32,006 nucleotides of DNA from UBA7396 sp036172015 (GTDB lineage Bacteria; Patescibacteriota; Gracilibacteria; BD1-5; UBA6164): contig JAVHSE010000066.1 of NCBI GenBank assembly GCA_036172015.1, forward strand, positions 1-32,006. Reading direction: 5' to 3'. The position numbers were made by a program, and so were the translations under genes. Below the pieces are notes generated by a model, which ran no database searches, had not been told where the DNA came from, and was given only the letters and a program-made list of their open reading frames with translations. Every line of letters begins with the position of its first letter. The stretch's first letter is position 1. Below, in pieces: positions 21,253 to 29,706 of this stretch.

Positions 21253-21516
21253 ATGGCAAGAAGTTTAAAAAAATGACCTTATATAGATGAAAAATTATTA
21301 AAAAAGGTTGAAAAATTAAATTCTGATGGTAAAAAAACAGTAGTAAAGACTTGGTCTAGGGCTTGTACAGTAATACCAGAATTTGTTTGACACACTTTTG
21401 GGGTACATAATTGAAAAGTTCATACTCCTGTTTTCGTAACAGAAGATATGGTAGGACATAAATTATGAGAATTTTCATTTACAAGAACATTTAGAGGTCA
21501 TTCTTGAAATAAATAA
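21253..21516 (+). CDS. rpsS: 30S ribosomal protein S19 (uS19)
   Basis: 87 residues. S19 lies in the 30S head and binds 16S rRNA with S13. MARSLKKGPYIDEKLLKKV, TWSRACTVIPEFVGHTFGVH and HKLGEFSFTRTFRGHSG are all canonical. The conserved KKGP glycine is TGA. Confidence 0.97.
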
Positions 21517-21525
21517 AAATTATTT

Positions 21526-21547
21526 AAAAGTGAGTATATTCACTTTT
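21526..21547 (+). other. Hairpin between rpsS and rplV
   Basis: AAAAGTGA and TCACTTTT form a perfect eight-pair stem ten bases after the rpsS stop. No T tract follows (GATAAAATT), so an attenuator or mRNA-stability hairpin is more likely than a full terminator. Confidence 0.4.
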
Positions 21548-21582
21548 GATAAAATTTTAATATATTAATAATATTTTGATTT

Positions 21583-21912
21583 ATGAAAGCTTATTGAAAA
21601 AATATAAGAATTTCTCCTAAAAAACTTAGAGTTGTAGCAGAAGTTGTTAGAAATAAAAATACTACTTGGGCTTTAAATTTTTTAAAGTTTGCTCCTAAAA
21701 AATGAGCAGAAATTCTTTACAAAGTCCTATACTCTGCAGTGAGTAATGCAGTAAATAATAATAACTCTCAAAATCCTAATGATTTATATATTGACCAACT
21801 CGTTATTACGAAAGGTATAGTATATAAAAGATGACTTCCTATATCAAGATGAAGAACACATCCAATTTTGAAAAGGACATCTAATATTAGATTAGAGTTA
21901 CAAGTTAAATAG
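21583..21912 (+). CDS. rplV: 50S ribosomal protein L22 (uL22)
   Basis: 109 residues ending in TAG. L22 contacts all 23S domains and its loop lines the exit tunnel. NIRISPKKLRVVAEVVRNK, AEILYKVLYSAVSNAVNN and the basic hairpin GLPISRGRTHPILKRTSN are characteristic. Its place between S19 and S3 is canonical. Confidence 0.96.
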
Positions 21913-21992
21913 TGGCACAATTTTTATAAAATAAAATTGATGATGGTAGTTATACTATAGTGAAAATAATTTAAATTTTAACTTTTTTGTCT

Positions 21993-22628
21993 ATGTGACA
22001 CAAAGTAAGTCCGCAAGCTTTTAGAATTCCATATATTAAAAATTGGTCAGCAACTTGGTTTGCTGATAAAAAAGATTATGCAAAAGAATTGTTGGTTGAT
22101 AATACAATTAGAGCAACTTTAAAAACAAGTTTTAAGGATATTCCTACATGAGATATTGTTATATCTAGAAATGATAAAGAAGTTTTGGTTGCTGTATATA
22201 CAGCAAAAGCGTCATTAATTTTAGGAAAAGATTGAGAAAATGTAACTGCTTTAGAAGCAAATTTATCAAAACAAACGAGTACTAAAGTTAAATTATCAGT
22301 GAAAGAGGTAAAAAATCCTGATTTGAATGCAAAAATAGTTTGATTTATGATTACGAATCAAATTGAAAAAAGAATGCCTTATAAAAGAGCTATTAAACAA
22401 GCAATTTCAAAAACAATTGAAAAATGAGCTTTATGAATAAAAGTCAAAGTAGGTTGAAGATTAAATGGAGCTGAAATAGCAAGAAAAGAAACTTTTAAAG
22501 AAGGAAATATTCCAACTCAAACAGTAAGAGCTGATATAGATTATATAACAGCAAGAGCTGAAACTGTTTATGGAACTATTTGAATTAAAGTTCGGATATA
22601 TAAGTGAGATATTTTTAAAAGAAAATAA
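21993..22628 (+). CDS. rpsC: 30S ribosomal protein S3 (uS3)
   Basis: 211 residues. S3 sits at the mRNA entry site and helps unwind mRNA. MGHKVSPQAFRI opens the protein (the Gly is TGA). The KH domain includes ILGKDGENVTALE; the C-terminal domain has EKRMPYKRAIKQAI, GIKVKVGGRLNGAEIAR and DIDYITARAETVYGTIGIKV. About 80 bases of spacer precede it, without a recognisable motif. Confidence 0.97.
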
Positions 22629-22633
22629 TAAAC

Positions 22634-22660
22634 TTGACTTTAAAAAAAATTTTTTATAAT
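22634..22660 (+). promoter_or_regulatory. Candidate internal promoter before rplP
   Basis: TTGACT (22634-22639), a 15-base spacer and a perfect TATAAT (22655-22660) lie in the short spacer between rpsC and rplP, 14 bases before the rplP ATG. It could supply extra transcription of the second half of the operon with a very short leader. Confidence 0.5.
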
Positions 22661-22674
22661 TAACTAAAGTTTTT

Positions 22675-23079
22675 ATGTTACAACCTAAGAAAGCGAGATA
22701 CAGAAAAACTCATAGATGAAGATTAAAATGATTAGCAATCAGATGATCTACTATTAGTTTCTGAGATTATGCTATGAAAGCTGTTACCAGATGATACATT
22801 ACTTCTAGACAAATTGAAGCTGCTAGAAGAGCTATGGTTCGTCAAGTAAAAAGATGAGGTAAAATTTGGATTAGAATTTTCCCAGATAAACCTTTTACTA
22901 CTAAACCATTGGAAGTTCCGATGGGATGAGGTAAATGATCGTTAGAAATGTTTAGAGCCCCTGTAAAACCTGGAAGAGTGTTATTTGAAATAACATGAGT
23001 AACTCCAGAAGATGCAAGAGAGGCTTTTAGAAATGCTTCATACAAATTACCTGTTAAGACTAAAATATTAGTTGATTAA
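22675..23079 (+). CDS. rplP: 50S ribosomal protein L16 (uL16)
   Basis: 134 residues. L16 organises the A-site region of the 50S subunit. MLQPKKARYRKTHRGRLKG, ITSRQIEAARRAMVR, RGGKIWIRIFPDKPFTTKP and MGGGKGSLEMF are all family signatures, several with TGA-encoded Gly. Preceded by a candidate internal promoter. Confidence 0.97.
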
Positions 23080-23089
23080 TAAATTGATA

Positions 23090-23305
23090 ATGAAAGAAAT
23101 AAAAAATTTATGATTAAAATCTCCTAAGGATTTAAGAAAACTAGATTTAGTAGATTTAAAAAAAGAATGAGTTGATTCTAAAAAGAAATTATTTGAATTA
23201 ACTATGAAATTAGAATTAAATGAATTAAAACAGACTCATTTAATAAAACCTTTAAGAAGATATATAGCAACTATTCATACAGTTGTTGAACAAAAAACAA
23301 TTTAA
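23090..23305 (+). CDS. rpmC: 50S ribosomal protein L29 (uL29)
   Basis: 71 residues, predicted as two antiparallel helices. L29 sits beside L23 at the tunnel exit. The pattern SPKDLRKLDLVDLKKE, then KKKLFELTMKLELNELKQTH and RRYIATIHTVV fits the family; divergence is high, and the position between L16 and S17 secures the call. Confidence 0.9.
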
Positions 23306-23325
23306 TACTCTTTAAATTTTGAAAT

Positions 23326-23547
23326 ATGAGATTAAAAAAAGGTGTTGTGTCAAGTAGTAAAATGGATAAAACAATTGTTATTTCAATTGATCTTTACAAA
23401 AGTCACCCTAAGTATAAAAAAAGATTTAAAGTAACGAAGAAATTCTATGCTCATGATGAAGACAATAAATTCAAAGAGTGAGATGTAGTTACTATAAAAG
23501 AAACCAGACCTCTTTCTAAATTAAAAAGATGGGAAGTAGTTGTATAA
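23326..23547 (+). CDS. rpsQ: 30S ribosomal protein S17 (uS17)
   Basis: 73 residues, an OB-fold primary 16S rRNA binder. GVVSSSKMDKTIVISID, SHPKYKKRFKVTKKFYAHDE, EGDVVTIKETRPLSKLKRW are canonical S17 segments. Short but complete. Confidence 0.96.
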
Positions 23548-23573
23548 TAATTTAGTATTTAAAAAAGTTAAAT

Positions 23574-23942
23574 ATGATACAAACTGAATCAAGATTAGTT
23601 GTTACGGATAATTCTTGAGCAAAAGAAGTTTTATGTATTAAAGTTTTAGGAGGGTCTCATAGAAGATATGCTACTATTTGAGATATAATCGTTGTTGCAG
23701 TAAAAAAAGCTGATCCGAACGGGTGAATAAAAAAGAAAAAAGTAGTAAAAGCAATTATTGTAAGAACTGCGAAAGAAATATCAAGACCAGATGGAAGCTT
23801 TATAAGATTTGACGATAATGCTTGTGTAATAATTGATGATAAAGGTGAACCAAAATGAACTCGTATCTTTGGTCCTGTTGCAAGAGAGTTGAAATTAAAA
23901 TGATTTCAAAAAATCGTGAGTTTAGCTCCAGAAGTTTTATAA
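23574..23942 (+). CDS. rplN: 50S ribosomal protein L14 (uL14)
   Basis: 122 residues, the invariant bacterial length. L14 forms intersubunit contacts and binds the silencing factor RsfS. MIQTESRLVVTDNSGAKEVL, KVLGGSHRRYATIGDIIV, VVKAIIVRTAKEISRPDGS and RIFGPVARELK are diagnostic. Confidence 0.98.
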
Positions 23943-23961
23943 TCCTAATAATTAAAATCTT

Positions 23962-24306
23962 ATGAAAATTAGAAAAGATGATAATGTTTTAGTTATATCT
24001 GGAAAAGATAAAGGTAAAACTTGAAAAGTTTTAAAAGTTTTAACTAAAACAGGTAAAATAGTAGTTGAGTGAGTAAATATAGTTACAAGAAATTTTAAAA
24101 AATCTTGAGCAAATCCATGACAATCTCTTAAGAAAGAAGCTGCTTTAGATGTTTCAAATACTATGTTTATATGCCCATTTACTAAAAAGCCTACAAGAAT
24201 ATGATTTGTTTTCGTAGAAGATAAGTCAGGAATTAAAAAATTTAGATTCTCTAAAGTAGCTGTAAAAGTGAAATGATGAGAAAATAAAGATTATATAATA
24301 AAATAA
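23962..24306 (+). CDS. rplX: 50S ribosomal protein L24 (uL24)
   Basis: 114 residues with an N-terminal KOW motif (KIRKDDNVLVISGKDKGKTG, then KVLKVLTKTGKIVVEGVNIV), followed by SLKKEAALDVSN and KPTRIGFVF. L24 starts 50S assembly by binding the 5' end of 23S rRNA. Located between L14 and L5 as usual. Confidence 0.95.
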
Positions 24307-24327
24307 TATTTTATAAAATATATTAAA

Positions 24328-24867
24328 ATGTATATTAAAGATAAATATATAAAAGAGATAGCTCCAAATTTAAAAAATAAATTAGCTCTCTTGAATGTTA
24401 TGCAAACACCAAAGATTGAAAAAGTTGTTTTAAATATGTGAATTTGAACCTATGTAAGAACTTGAGGGAAAGATTATAGCTCATTGAAACAAGATTTAGC
24501 TTTGATATCTTGACAACAACCAGTAGTAAGATTTGCTAAAAAAGCAATATCTAACTTTAAATTAAGAGCTGGGATGCCAGTATGATTGTCAGTTACTTTA
24601 AGAGGTGATAATATGTACGCATTTTTAGAAAAACTTATAGATATAGTTTTGCCAAGAGTTAAAGATTTTAGATGAATTAGTAAAAAAAGTTTTGATGCTG
24701 AAGGAAATTATAATTTCTGAATTAAAGAACATACTATTTTCCCTGAAGTTCCACAACTTGATGTAGTTAAGTATCATGGAATACAAATAACTATAAAAAC
24801 TAATACTGGTAATAAAGAAGCTTCTAAAATGCTTTTAGAAGAAATGGGATTCCCTTTTTCTAAATAA
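24328..24867 (+). CDS. rplE: 50S ribosomal protein L5 (uL5)
   Basis: 179 residues. L5 binds 5S rRNA in the central protuberance. QTPKIEKVVLNMGIG, ISGQQPVVRFAKKAISNFKL, LRAGMPVGLSVTLRG, DFRGISKKSFDAEGNYNFGI and EHTIFPEV are standard family blocks. Confidence 0.97.
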
Positions 24868-24892
24868 TTTTTAATTTTTTAATAAAAGTATA

Positions 24893-25117
24893 ATGGCAAG
24901 AAAGTCAAAAATTGCAAAAGCCAATAAATTAAAAACAAAGTTTTTAAGAGCAATTGCAGATTGAAGAAAACCAAAATTTGCTACGAAAGTTTTTAATATA
25001 TGTAGTGTTTGTGGTAGAACAAGATGATACATGGGAAAATTTGATATGTGTAGAATCTGTATAAGAGAAAAAGCAAATGCTTGAGAATTACCAGGAGTAA
25101 GAAAATCAAGCTGGTAG
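24893..25117 (+). CDS. rpsN: 30S ribosomal protein S14, zinc-binding type (uS14)
   Basis: 74 residues ending in TAG. The zinc knuckle is intact (CSVC and CRIC, separated by 13 residues), followed by the canonical GELPGVRKSSW C-terminus. It is about 13 residues longer than the common 61-residue zinc type, the extra length being N-terminal and basic. S14 lies in the 30S head near S3 and S10. Confidence 0.96.
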
Positions 25118-25148
25118 TATTAAATTTAATTTATTAAGTTTTATAATT

Positions 25149-25544
25149 ATGATAATAGATCCAATCGGAGATTTATTGACAAGACTAAGAAATGCATACT
25201 TAGCAAGAATTTTAAATGTTTCAGCTCCATATTCTAATTTAAAATCAGATTTATTGAAAATTCTTAAAAAGAATAAATATATTGTTGATTTTGAAGAAGT
25301 TGATGAATGAGATAATAAAAAATCTTTGCTTATTAAATTAAATAATGTAAGAGAAACTCTCTACATTCCTACATTTAAAAGAATTTCTAAACCTGGTCAA
25401 AGAATATATGTCTGAACTAAAGATATTAAAAAATCAAGAAATTGAAAATGAATATATATAATTTCTACACCAAAAGGAGTAATAACTTGATATGAAGCAA
25501 GAACTCTCAATGTAGGTGGTGAATTGATGTGTGAAATTTTCTAA
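25149..25544 (+). CDS. rpsH: 30S ribosomal protein S8 (uS8)
   Basis: 131 residues. S8 binds the central domain of 16S rRNA and in E. coli represses the spc operon. DPIGDLLTRLRNAYLAR, RISKPGQRIYV, GIYIISTPKGVITGYEAR and the ending VGGELMCEIF are diagnostic. Confidence 0.97.
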
Positions 25545-25575
25545 TAATTTGATTTTATATACTAATAAATAATAT

Positions 25576-26121
25576 ATGTCTAGAATTGGTAAAATGCCAG
25601 TAGTATTAGCAGATAAAGTTGAAGCAAAAATTATTGATAATGTGATTGAAATAAAATGAAGTTTATGAACTCTCAAAGCAGAAATTCATGAATTGATTTC
25701 TCTTTCTATCGAAGATAACAAAATTATTGTTACTCCAAAAGATTTAGAAAATCCATTATCAAGAGCTTTATGGTGAACTACAAGAGCGAATATAAATAAT
25801 ATGGTACAATGAGTTTCTCATTGATATAGTAAATCTTTAGAAATAAATTGAGTGTGATATAAATTTGAAGTTGCTGGAAATAAACTTATTTTAAGCATAG
25901 GATACTCTCATAAGGTTGAAATGGAAGCTCCAAAAGAAATTACATTAAAGCCAGATGAAAAATTGAAAAATACTGTTCATTTTTCTTCTATAGATAAACA
26001 ATTACTTTGAGAATTTGTTGCTAAAGTAAGGGATAAGAAAAAACCTGAACCTTATAAATGAAAATGAATTAAGTATGTTGGAGAAAATATAAGAAGAAAA
26101 GCTTGAAAATCAGGTAAATAA
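25576..26121 (+). CDS. rplF: 50S ribosomal protein L6 (uL6)
   Basis: 181 residues with the usual duplicated fold. MSRIGKMPVVLADKV, ALWGTTRANINNMVQGVSHG, INGVGYKFEVAGNKLILSIG and KKPEPYKGKGIKYVGENIRR (the C-terminal RNA-binding segment) are clear. L6 lies near the GTPase-associated centre. Confidence 0.97.
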
Positions 26122-26128
26122 AAATAAG

Positions 26129-26210
26129 TAAAAGGCAAAAAGTGAAAAGTCTAAAATATAAACAACTTTTACTTTATGCTTTACACTTTTTACCTTTAAT
26201 TATAGTTGTT
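26129..26210. repeat. Imperfect inverted repeat between rplF and rplR
   Basis: TAAAAGGCAAAAAGTG (26129-26144) matches the reverse complement of CACTTTTTACCTTTAA (26184-26199) in 14 of 16 positions. AACAAC (26161-26166) and GTTGTT (26205-26210) form a second, overlapping pair. It fills the largest gap inside the operon (104 bases). No T tract indicates a simple terminator. Confidence 0.5.
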
Positions 26211-26224
26211 AATTAATTTCTGTT

Positions 26225-26566
26225 ATGTTAGCAAAATTTGAAAAAAGATTACAAAGAAAAAAAAGAATTAGAGCAAAAATATCTGGAACGAATCTCAAAC
26301 CTCGTCTGAGTATTTATAGAAGTAATTCTAATATTTATGCACAACTTATAGATGATATTGCTTGAAAAACTCTCTGTGCTTCATCTGATTTAAAAATCGA
26401 AAATGGAACAAAAATAGATAAAGCAATTAAAATTTGAGAAGAAATAGCTACCAAAGCAAAATCTTTAAATATTACTGAGATAGTATTTGATAGAGGTTGA
26501 TTTGCATATCATGGAAGAGTAAAAGCTTTAGCAGATGCTGCAAGGTCAACTTGACTAAAATTTTAA
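26225..26566 (+). CDS. rplR: 50S ribosomal protein L18 (uL18)
   Basis: 113 residues. L18 binds 5S rRNA with L5. KPRLSIYRSNSNIYAQLIDD, the segment AGKTLCASSDL, and the C-terminal FDRGGFAYHGRVKALADAAR are family signatures. The N-terminal basic arm RLQRKKRIRAKI is also typical. Separated from L6 by an inverted repeat. Confidence 0.97.
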
Positions 26567-26584
26567 TACTTAAATTGTAAATGT

Positions 26585-27070
26585 ATGACGAAAGAAAAGT
26601 CTGAAAAAAATTTTAAAAAGTGATGAAGTGCTTTTAAACAAGAAAAAGAGTTTAAAGAAGAGCTTCTTGCTATTGATAGAGTAACAAGAGTTACTTCTTG
26701 AGGAAGACAACTTAGATTTAGAGCTGTTATGGTTCTTGGTGATGGAAAAGGAAAAGTAGGTCTTTGAACTGGAAAATCTTGGGAAGTAGTAGATGCCATA
26801 GCAAAAGCTGTAAGTGATGCTAAAAAAAATATGGTAAAAGTTAAAATGGAAAAAGGATCAGTTCCTTATAATATTGAAACAAAATATAAATCCGCAAAAA
26901 TAATGCTCCATCCAGCTTCTGAATGAACTTGAATTATTGCTGGTTGATCTATGAGAAAAGTTTTATCTGTTGCTTGATTCAAAGATGTTTTAGGGAAAAG
27001 ATATGGTTCTACAAATCTTATAAACAATGCGAGAGCTACTATACAAGCTTTAACTTCTTTTAAAGGTTAA
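26585..27070 (+). CDS. rpsE: 30S ribosomal protein S5 (uS5)
   Basis: 161 residues. S5 affects decoding fidelity and mRNA unwinding at the entry site. Visible: ELLAIDRVTRVTSGGRQLRF, the segment VLGDGKGKVGLGTGKSWEV, PASEGTGIIAGGSMRKVL and LGKRYGSTNLINNARATIQA. ATG at 26585 is used; the ATG at 26581 is in another frame. The next gene is L15 directly; L30 (rpmD), normally between them, is absent. Confidence 0.97.
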
Positions 27071-27132
27071 TAAGAATTTTATGCTATAGATTTTTCTTAT
27101 AGTATATATTTTAACTTATAATTTAAATAATT

Positions 27133-27588
27133 ATGTTATCTTTAAATAATATTTCATCAAGTTCTGGTTCTAGACAAACATCAAAAAGACTTTGAAGATG
27201 AAATGGTTCAGGAAAATGATCTCATTGTGGAAGATGATTAAATGGACAAAATTGTAGAGCAGGTGGTTGAGTTGGACCTTGGTTTGAATGAGGACAAACC
27301 CCACTTTTTATGAGAATGCCAAAATTAAAATGATTTTCTAACTTTAATTTTACTACTAAATATTCAGAAGTAAATATTTCAGATTTAGAAATGTTAGCAA
27401 AAAAAGGTATTACTGAAATAACAAAAGAAATTTTAATTCAAAATTTACTCGTAAGAAATAAAAATTACAAAATAAAGGTTTTAGGTGATGGTGAAATTAC
27501 TTCAAAAATTATTTTGAAAGTCAATAAAATTACCCCTTCTGCTCAAGAAAAAATTAATAATGCTTGAGGAAAAGTTGAATTAATATAA
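27133..27588 (+). CDS. rplO: 50S ribosomal protein L15 (uL15)
   Basis: 151 residues. The glycine-rich N-terminal extension that threads through 23S rRNA is present (KRLGRGNGSGKGSHCGRGLN, with many TGA glycines), then GGQTPLFMRMPKLKGF and the C-terminal globular domain ending GGKVELI. The last gene of the operon, followed by a strong terminator. Confidence 0.97.
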
Positions 27589-27592
27589 TATC

Positions 27593-27625
27593 AAAAATCT
27601 TGAAACTAAAATTTCAAGATTTTTT
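27593..27625 (+). terminator. Terminator at the end of the ribosomal protein operon
   Basis: AAAAATCTTGAAA pairs with TTTCAAGATTTTT across a six-base loop and runs into T residues, starting five bases after the rplO stop. It separates secY transcriptionally from the ribosomal genes. Confidence 0.85.
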
Positions 27626-27645
27626 AATAAAAAAGCGAAACTAAC

Positions 27646-27672
27646 TTTACTTTTTACTTTTTTTATTATAAT
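27646..27672 (+). promoter_or_regulatory. Candidate secY promoter
   Basis: TTTACT (27646-27651), a 15-base spacer and TATAAT (27667-27672) lie 32 bases before the secY ATG, just after the operon terminator. Confidence 0.5.
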
Positions 27673-27704
27673 ATACTTGTTTTTTAAAATGTAACCATAC
27701 TACC

Positions 27705-28967
27705 ATGATTTTAAATCATATGAAATCTCTTTTTGCTATTGAAAGTTTAAGAAAAAAAATAATAGCTGTTTTACTTTTAGTTTTAGTCTATAAATTTTTA
27801 TCTGTTATTCCTATTCCTTGAGTAAATACTGATGGATTAAAAGCTGTTATGGATAAACAATCATGACTTGCTTTTTTTAGTGCTTTAATGTGAGGATGAT
27901 TAGAGCATTTTTCAATTATATTGATGGGGTTATCACCATATATTAATGCTATGATTATTATTCAACTTTTATGAGTAATTATTCCTAAAATAGGAGATTT
28001 ACAAAAAGAATGAGAACAAGGTCAAAAAATAATTACTAAATGGACCAGATATCTTACTTTACCATTAGCATTTATTCAAAGTTACGGAATGATTATACTT
28101 TTAAATAGTTTAGCTGGAGGAACTATTATCGATTCTTCTAATACTTCATTAGTTTTAACTGCTATGCTTATAGCTACAACAGGAACGATATTTATAGTTT
28201 GGTTATGAGAAATTATGACTGAATATGGTATTTGAAGTGGAATTAGTATCATAATTATGGCATGAGTCCTTTCATGAGTTCCAGCACATATAATGGCTAA
28301 TATTGGAAATTTACCATTATTTACATGAATCTTTATAGCAACTCTTGTTATTATATATATAATTATTAAATTTACTGAATGAAATAGAAGAATTCCAGTT
28401 ATATATTCAAGAACTGGAAGAGAAGAAAAATCGTATTTTCCTATTAGAGTAAATCAAGCTGGGATGGTGCCTATAATATTTGCTGTATCAATAGTTACTT
28501 TTCCTTCTATTTTAGGTCAGATTCTTTCTACACAATCATGAGAAACAGCAAAAAAAATTGGTGAATTTATGGTAGCAAATTTTAGTATGCAAAGTCCATC
28601 TTGGTTTTTTATAGGAGTATATTTTTTACTGGTTGTTTGATTTTCATTTTTTTATGTATCCATTACATTTAATACTGATAATATTGCTGAAAATATTCAA
28701 AAAAGAGGTTGATATATACCTGGGAAAAGACCTGGAGTAGAAACCAGTGAATATTTGTCAAAAGTTTCAACTCATTTAAATTTATTTGGAGGATGATTTT
28801 TAGCATTAATTGCTGTTTTACCCTATATAATGTGAAAAATTATGGCACAATCAGTAGATTTTATTATTTCAGCTTCTTGATTAATAATTATCGTTTCTGT
28901 AATTCTTGATATGATAAGAAGAATTGATAGTGAAATGAAAATGTTTGATTATTCTAAATATAAATAA
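27705..28967 (+). CDS. secY: Protein translocase subunit SecY
   Basis: 420 residues with ten predicted membrane helices. SecY is the protein-conducting channel served by SecA (also in this window). Typical: VYKFLSVIPIPGVN at the N-terminus, the plug-side block MGLSPYINAMIIIQLL, GEIMTEYGIGSGIS, the C5 loop area (SYFPIRVNQAGMVPIIFA), NIAENIQKRGGYIPGKRPG before helix 9, and ILDMIRRIDSEM near the end. The start is after an in-frame TAA upstream. A terminator follows; adk, infA and rpmJ, which often follow secY, are absent. Confidence 0.97.
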
Positions 28968-28978
28968 TATACTTTTTT

Positions 28979-29006
28979 AAAAAACTCTCGCAAGAGAGTT
29001 TTTTTA
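28979..29006. terminator. Bidirectional terminator between secY and the minus-strand genes
   Basis: AAAACTCTC and GAGAGTTTT form a stem with the four-base loop GCAA, flanked by A- and T-tracts on both sides. It lies between convergent genes and touches the stop codon of the minus-strand gene. Confidence 0.88.
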
Positions 29007-29300
29007 TGCAGCTAAATTTCAAAAATCATCATTCGCAGCAGAATAGATAATTCAAGGAAGTCTTTTTTCATTATAACTGGCAAATAAATTTTCAAATCAT
29101 AATCATGTTTTTGCTAATTCTCACTCTATAATAGCTTCACTTCCAGGATTTTCTCAAATAATTTCTTTTATTCTTTTTTCAAATTGCACAAAAAGATCGC
29201 GGTCTATTCATAATCACTCTAAGTCTTGTAATCGAGATAATATATCTGGATTTATTTGATTAAAGCTTTCATTTAAAGTTTTACTTTCATTTTTAGACAT
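29004..29300 (-). CDS. Small acidic protein, function unknown
   Basis: 98 residues, no signal peptide or membrane segment. The first half looks helical (LSRLQDLEGLGIDRDLFVQF); the C-terminal half contains LPGIIYSAANDDFGNLAA. Several in-frame TGA codons are read as Gly, and the frame is open only under that code, which supports it as a real gene. It follows the 97-residue gene by 23 bases and is the last gene before a shared terminator. Not recognised. Confidence 0.65.
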
Positions 29301-29323
29301 TTGTTTTTGTTTTAGGAAATAAA

Positions 29324-29617
29324 TTACATTCTTTCTTTTAAATTTCATATACTACGACTCGTAGCATTTTTTATTCAAGAAGATCGGGCATTTTTTAAAG
29401 TATTTTCAATATTTGAAATAGCTCTTCATAAAAGTATTTCTTGTTCGACAATGAGATCTTTTTTAATTTTTATGATAGAAATTATCATTTGATCAAAATT
29501 TTTTAATATATTTTGTTTTTTTTCATCACTTACTATATTAAAAATTTGTCGTATTTCATATTTATCTTTTTCTTGTAAGGAATTATTTCAAAGTAATTTC
29601 TCTAACATAGTATTCAT
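29324..29617 (-). CDS. Small helical protein downstream of pilB, function unknown
   Basis: 97 residues, almost entirely predicted helix with heptad-like hydrophobic spacing (LQEKDKYEIRQIFNIVSDEK, and ISNIENTLKNA), basic at the C-terminus. No known family recognised. It has its own good promoter candidate in the spacer after pilB and is followed by another small gene. A role with the pilus ATPase is possible only by position. Confidence 0.68.
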
Positions 29618-29663
29618 TTTTTGTATTTTAATAGGTAGAATTTTAAAAAATTAAAGTGATTAA

Positions 29664-29692
29664 ATTATAATAAATTTTTATAAAAAATACAA
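29664..29692 (-). promoter_or_regulatory. Candidate minus-strand promoter for the two small genes
   Basis: On the minus strand, TTGTAT (29692-29687), exactly 17 bases and a perfect TATAAT (29669-29664) lie 47 bases before the ATG at 29617. Confidence 0.55.
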
Positions 29693-29706
29693 TTTTTTTA
29701 AATTTT

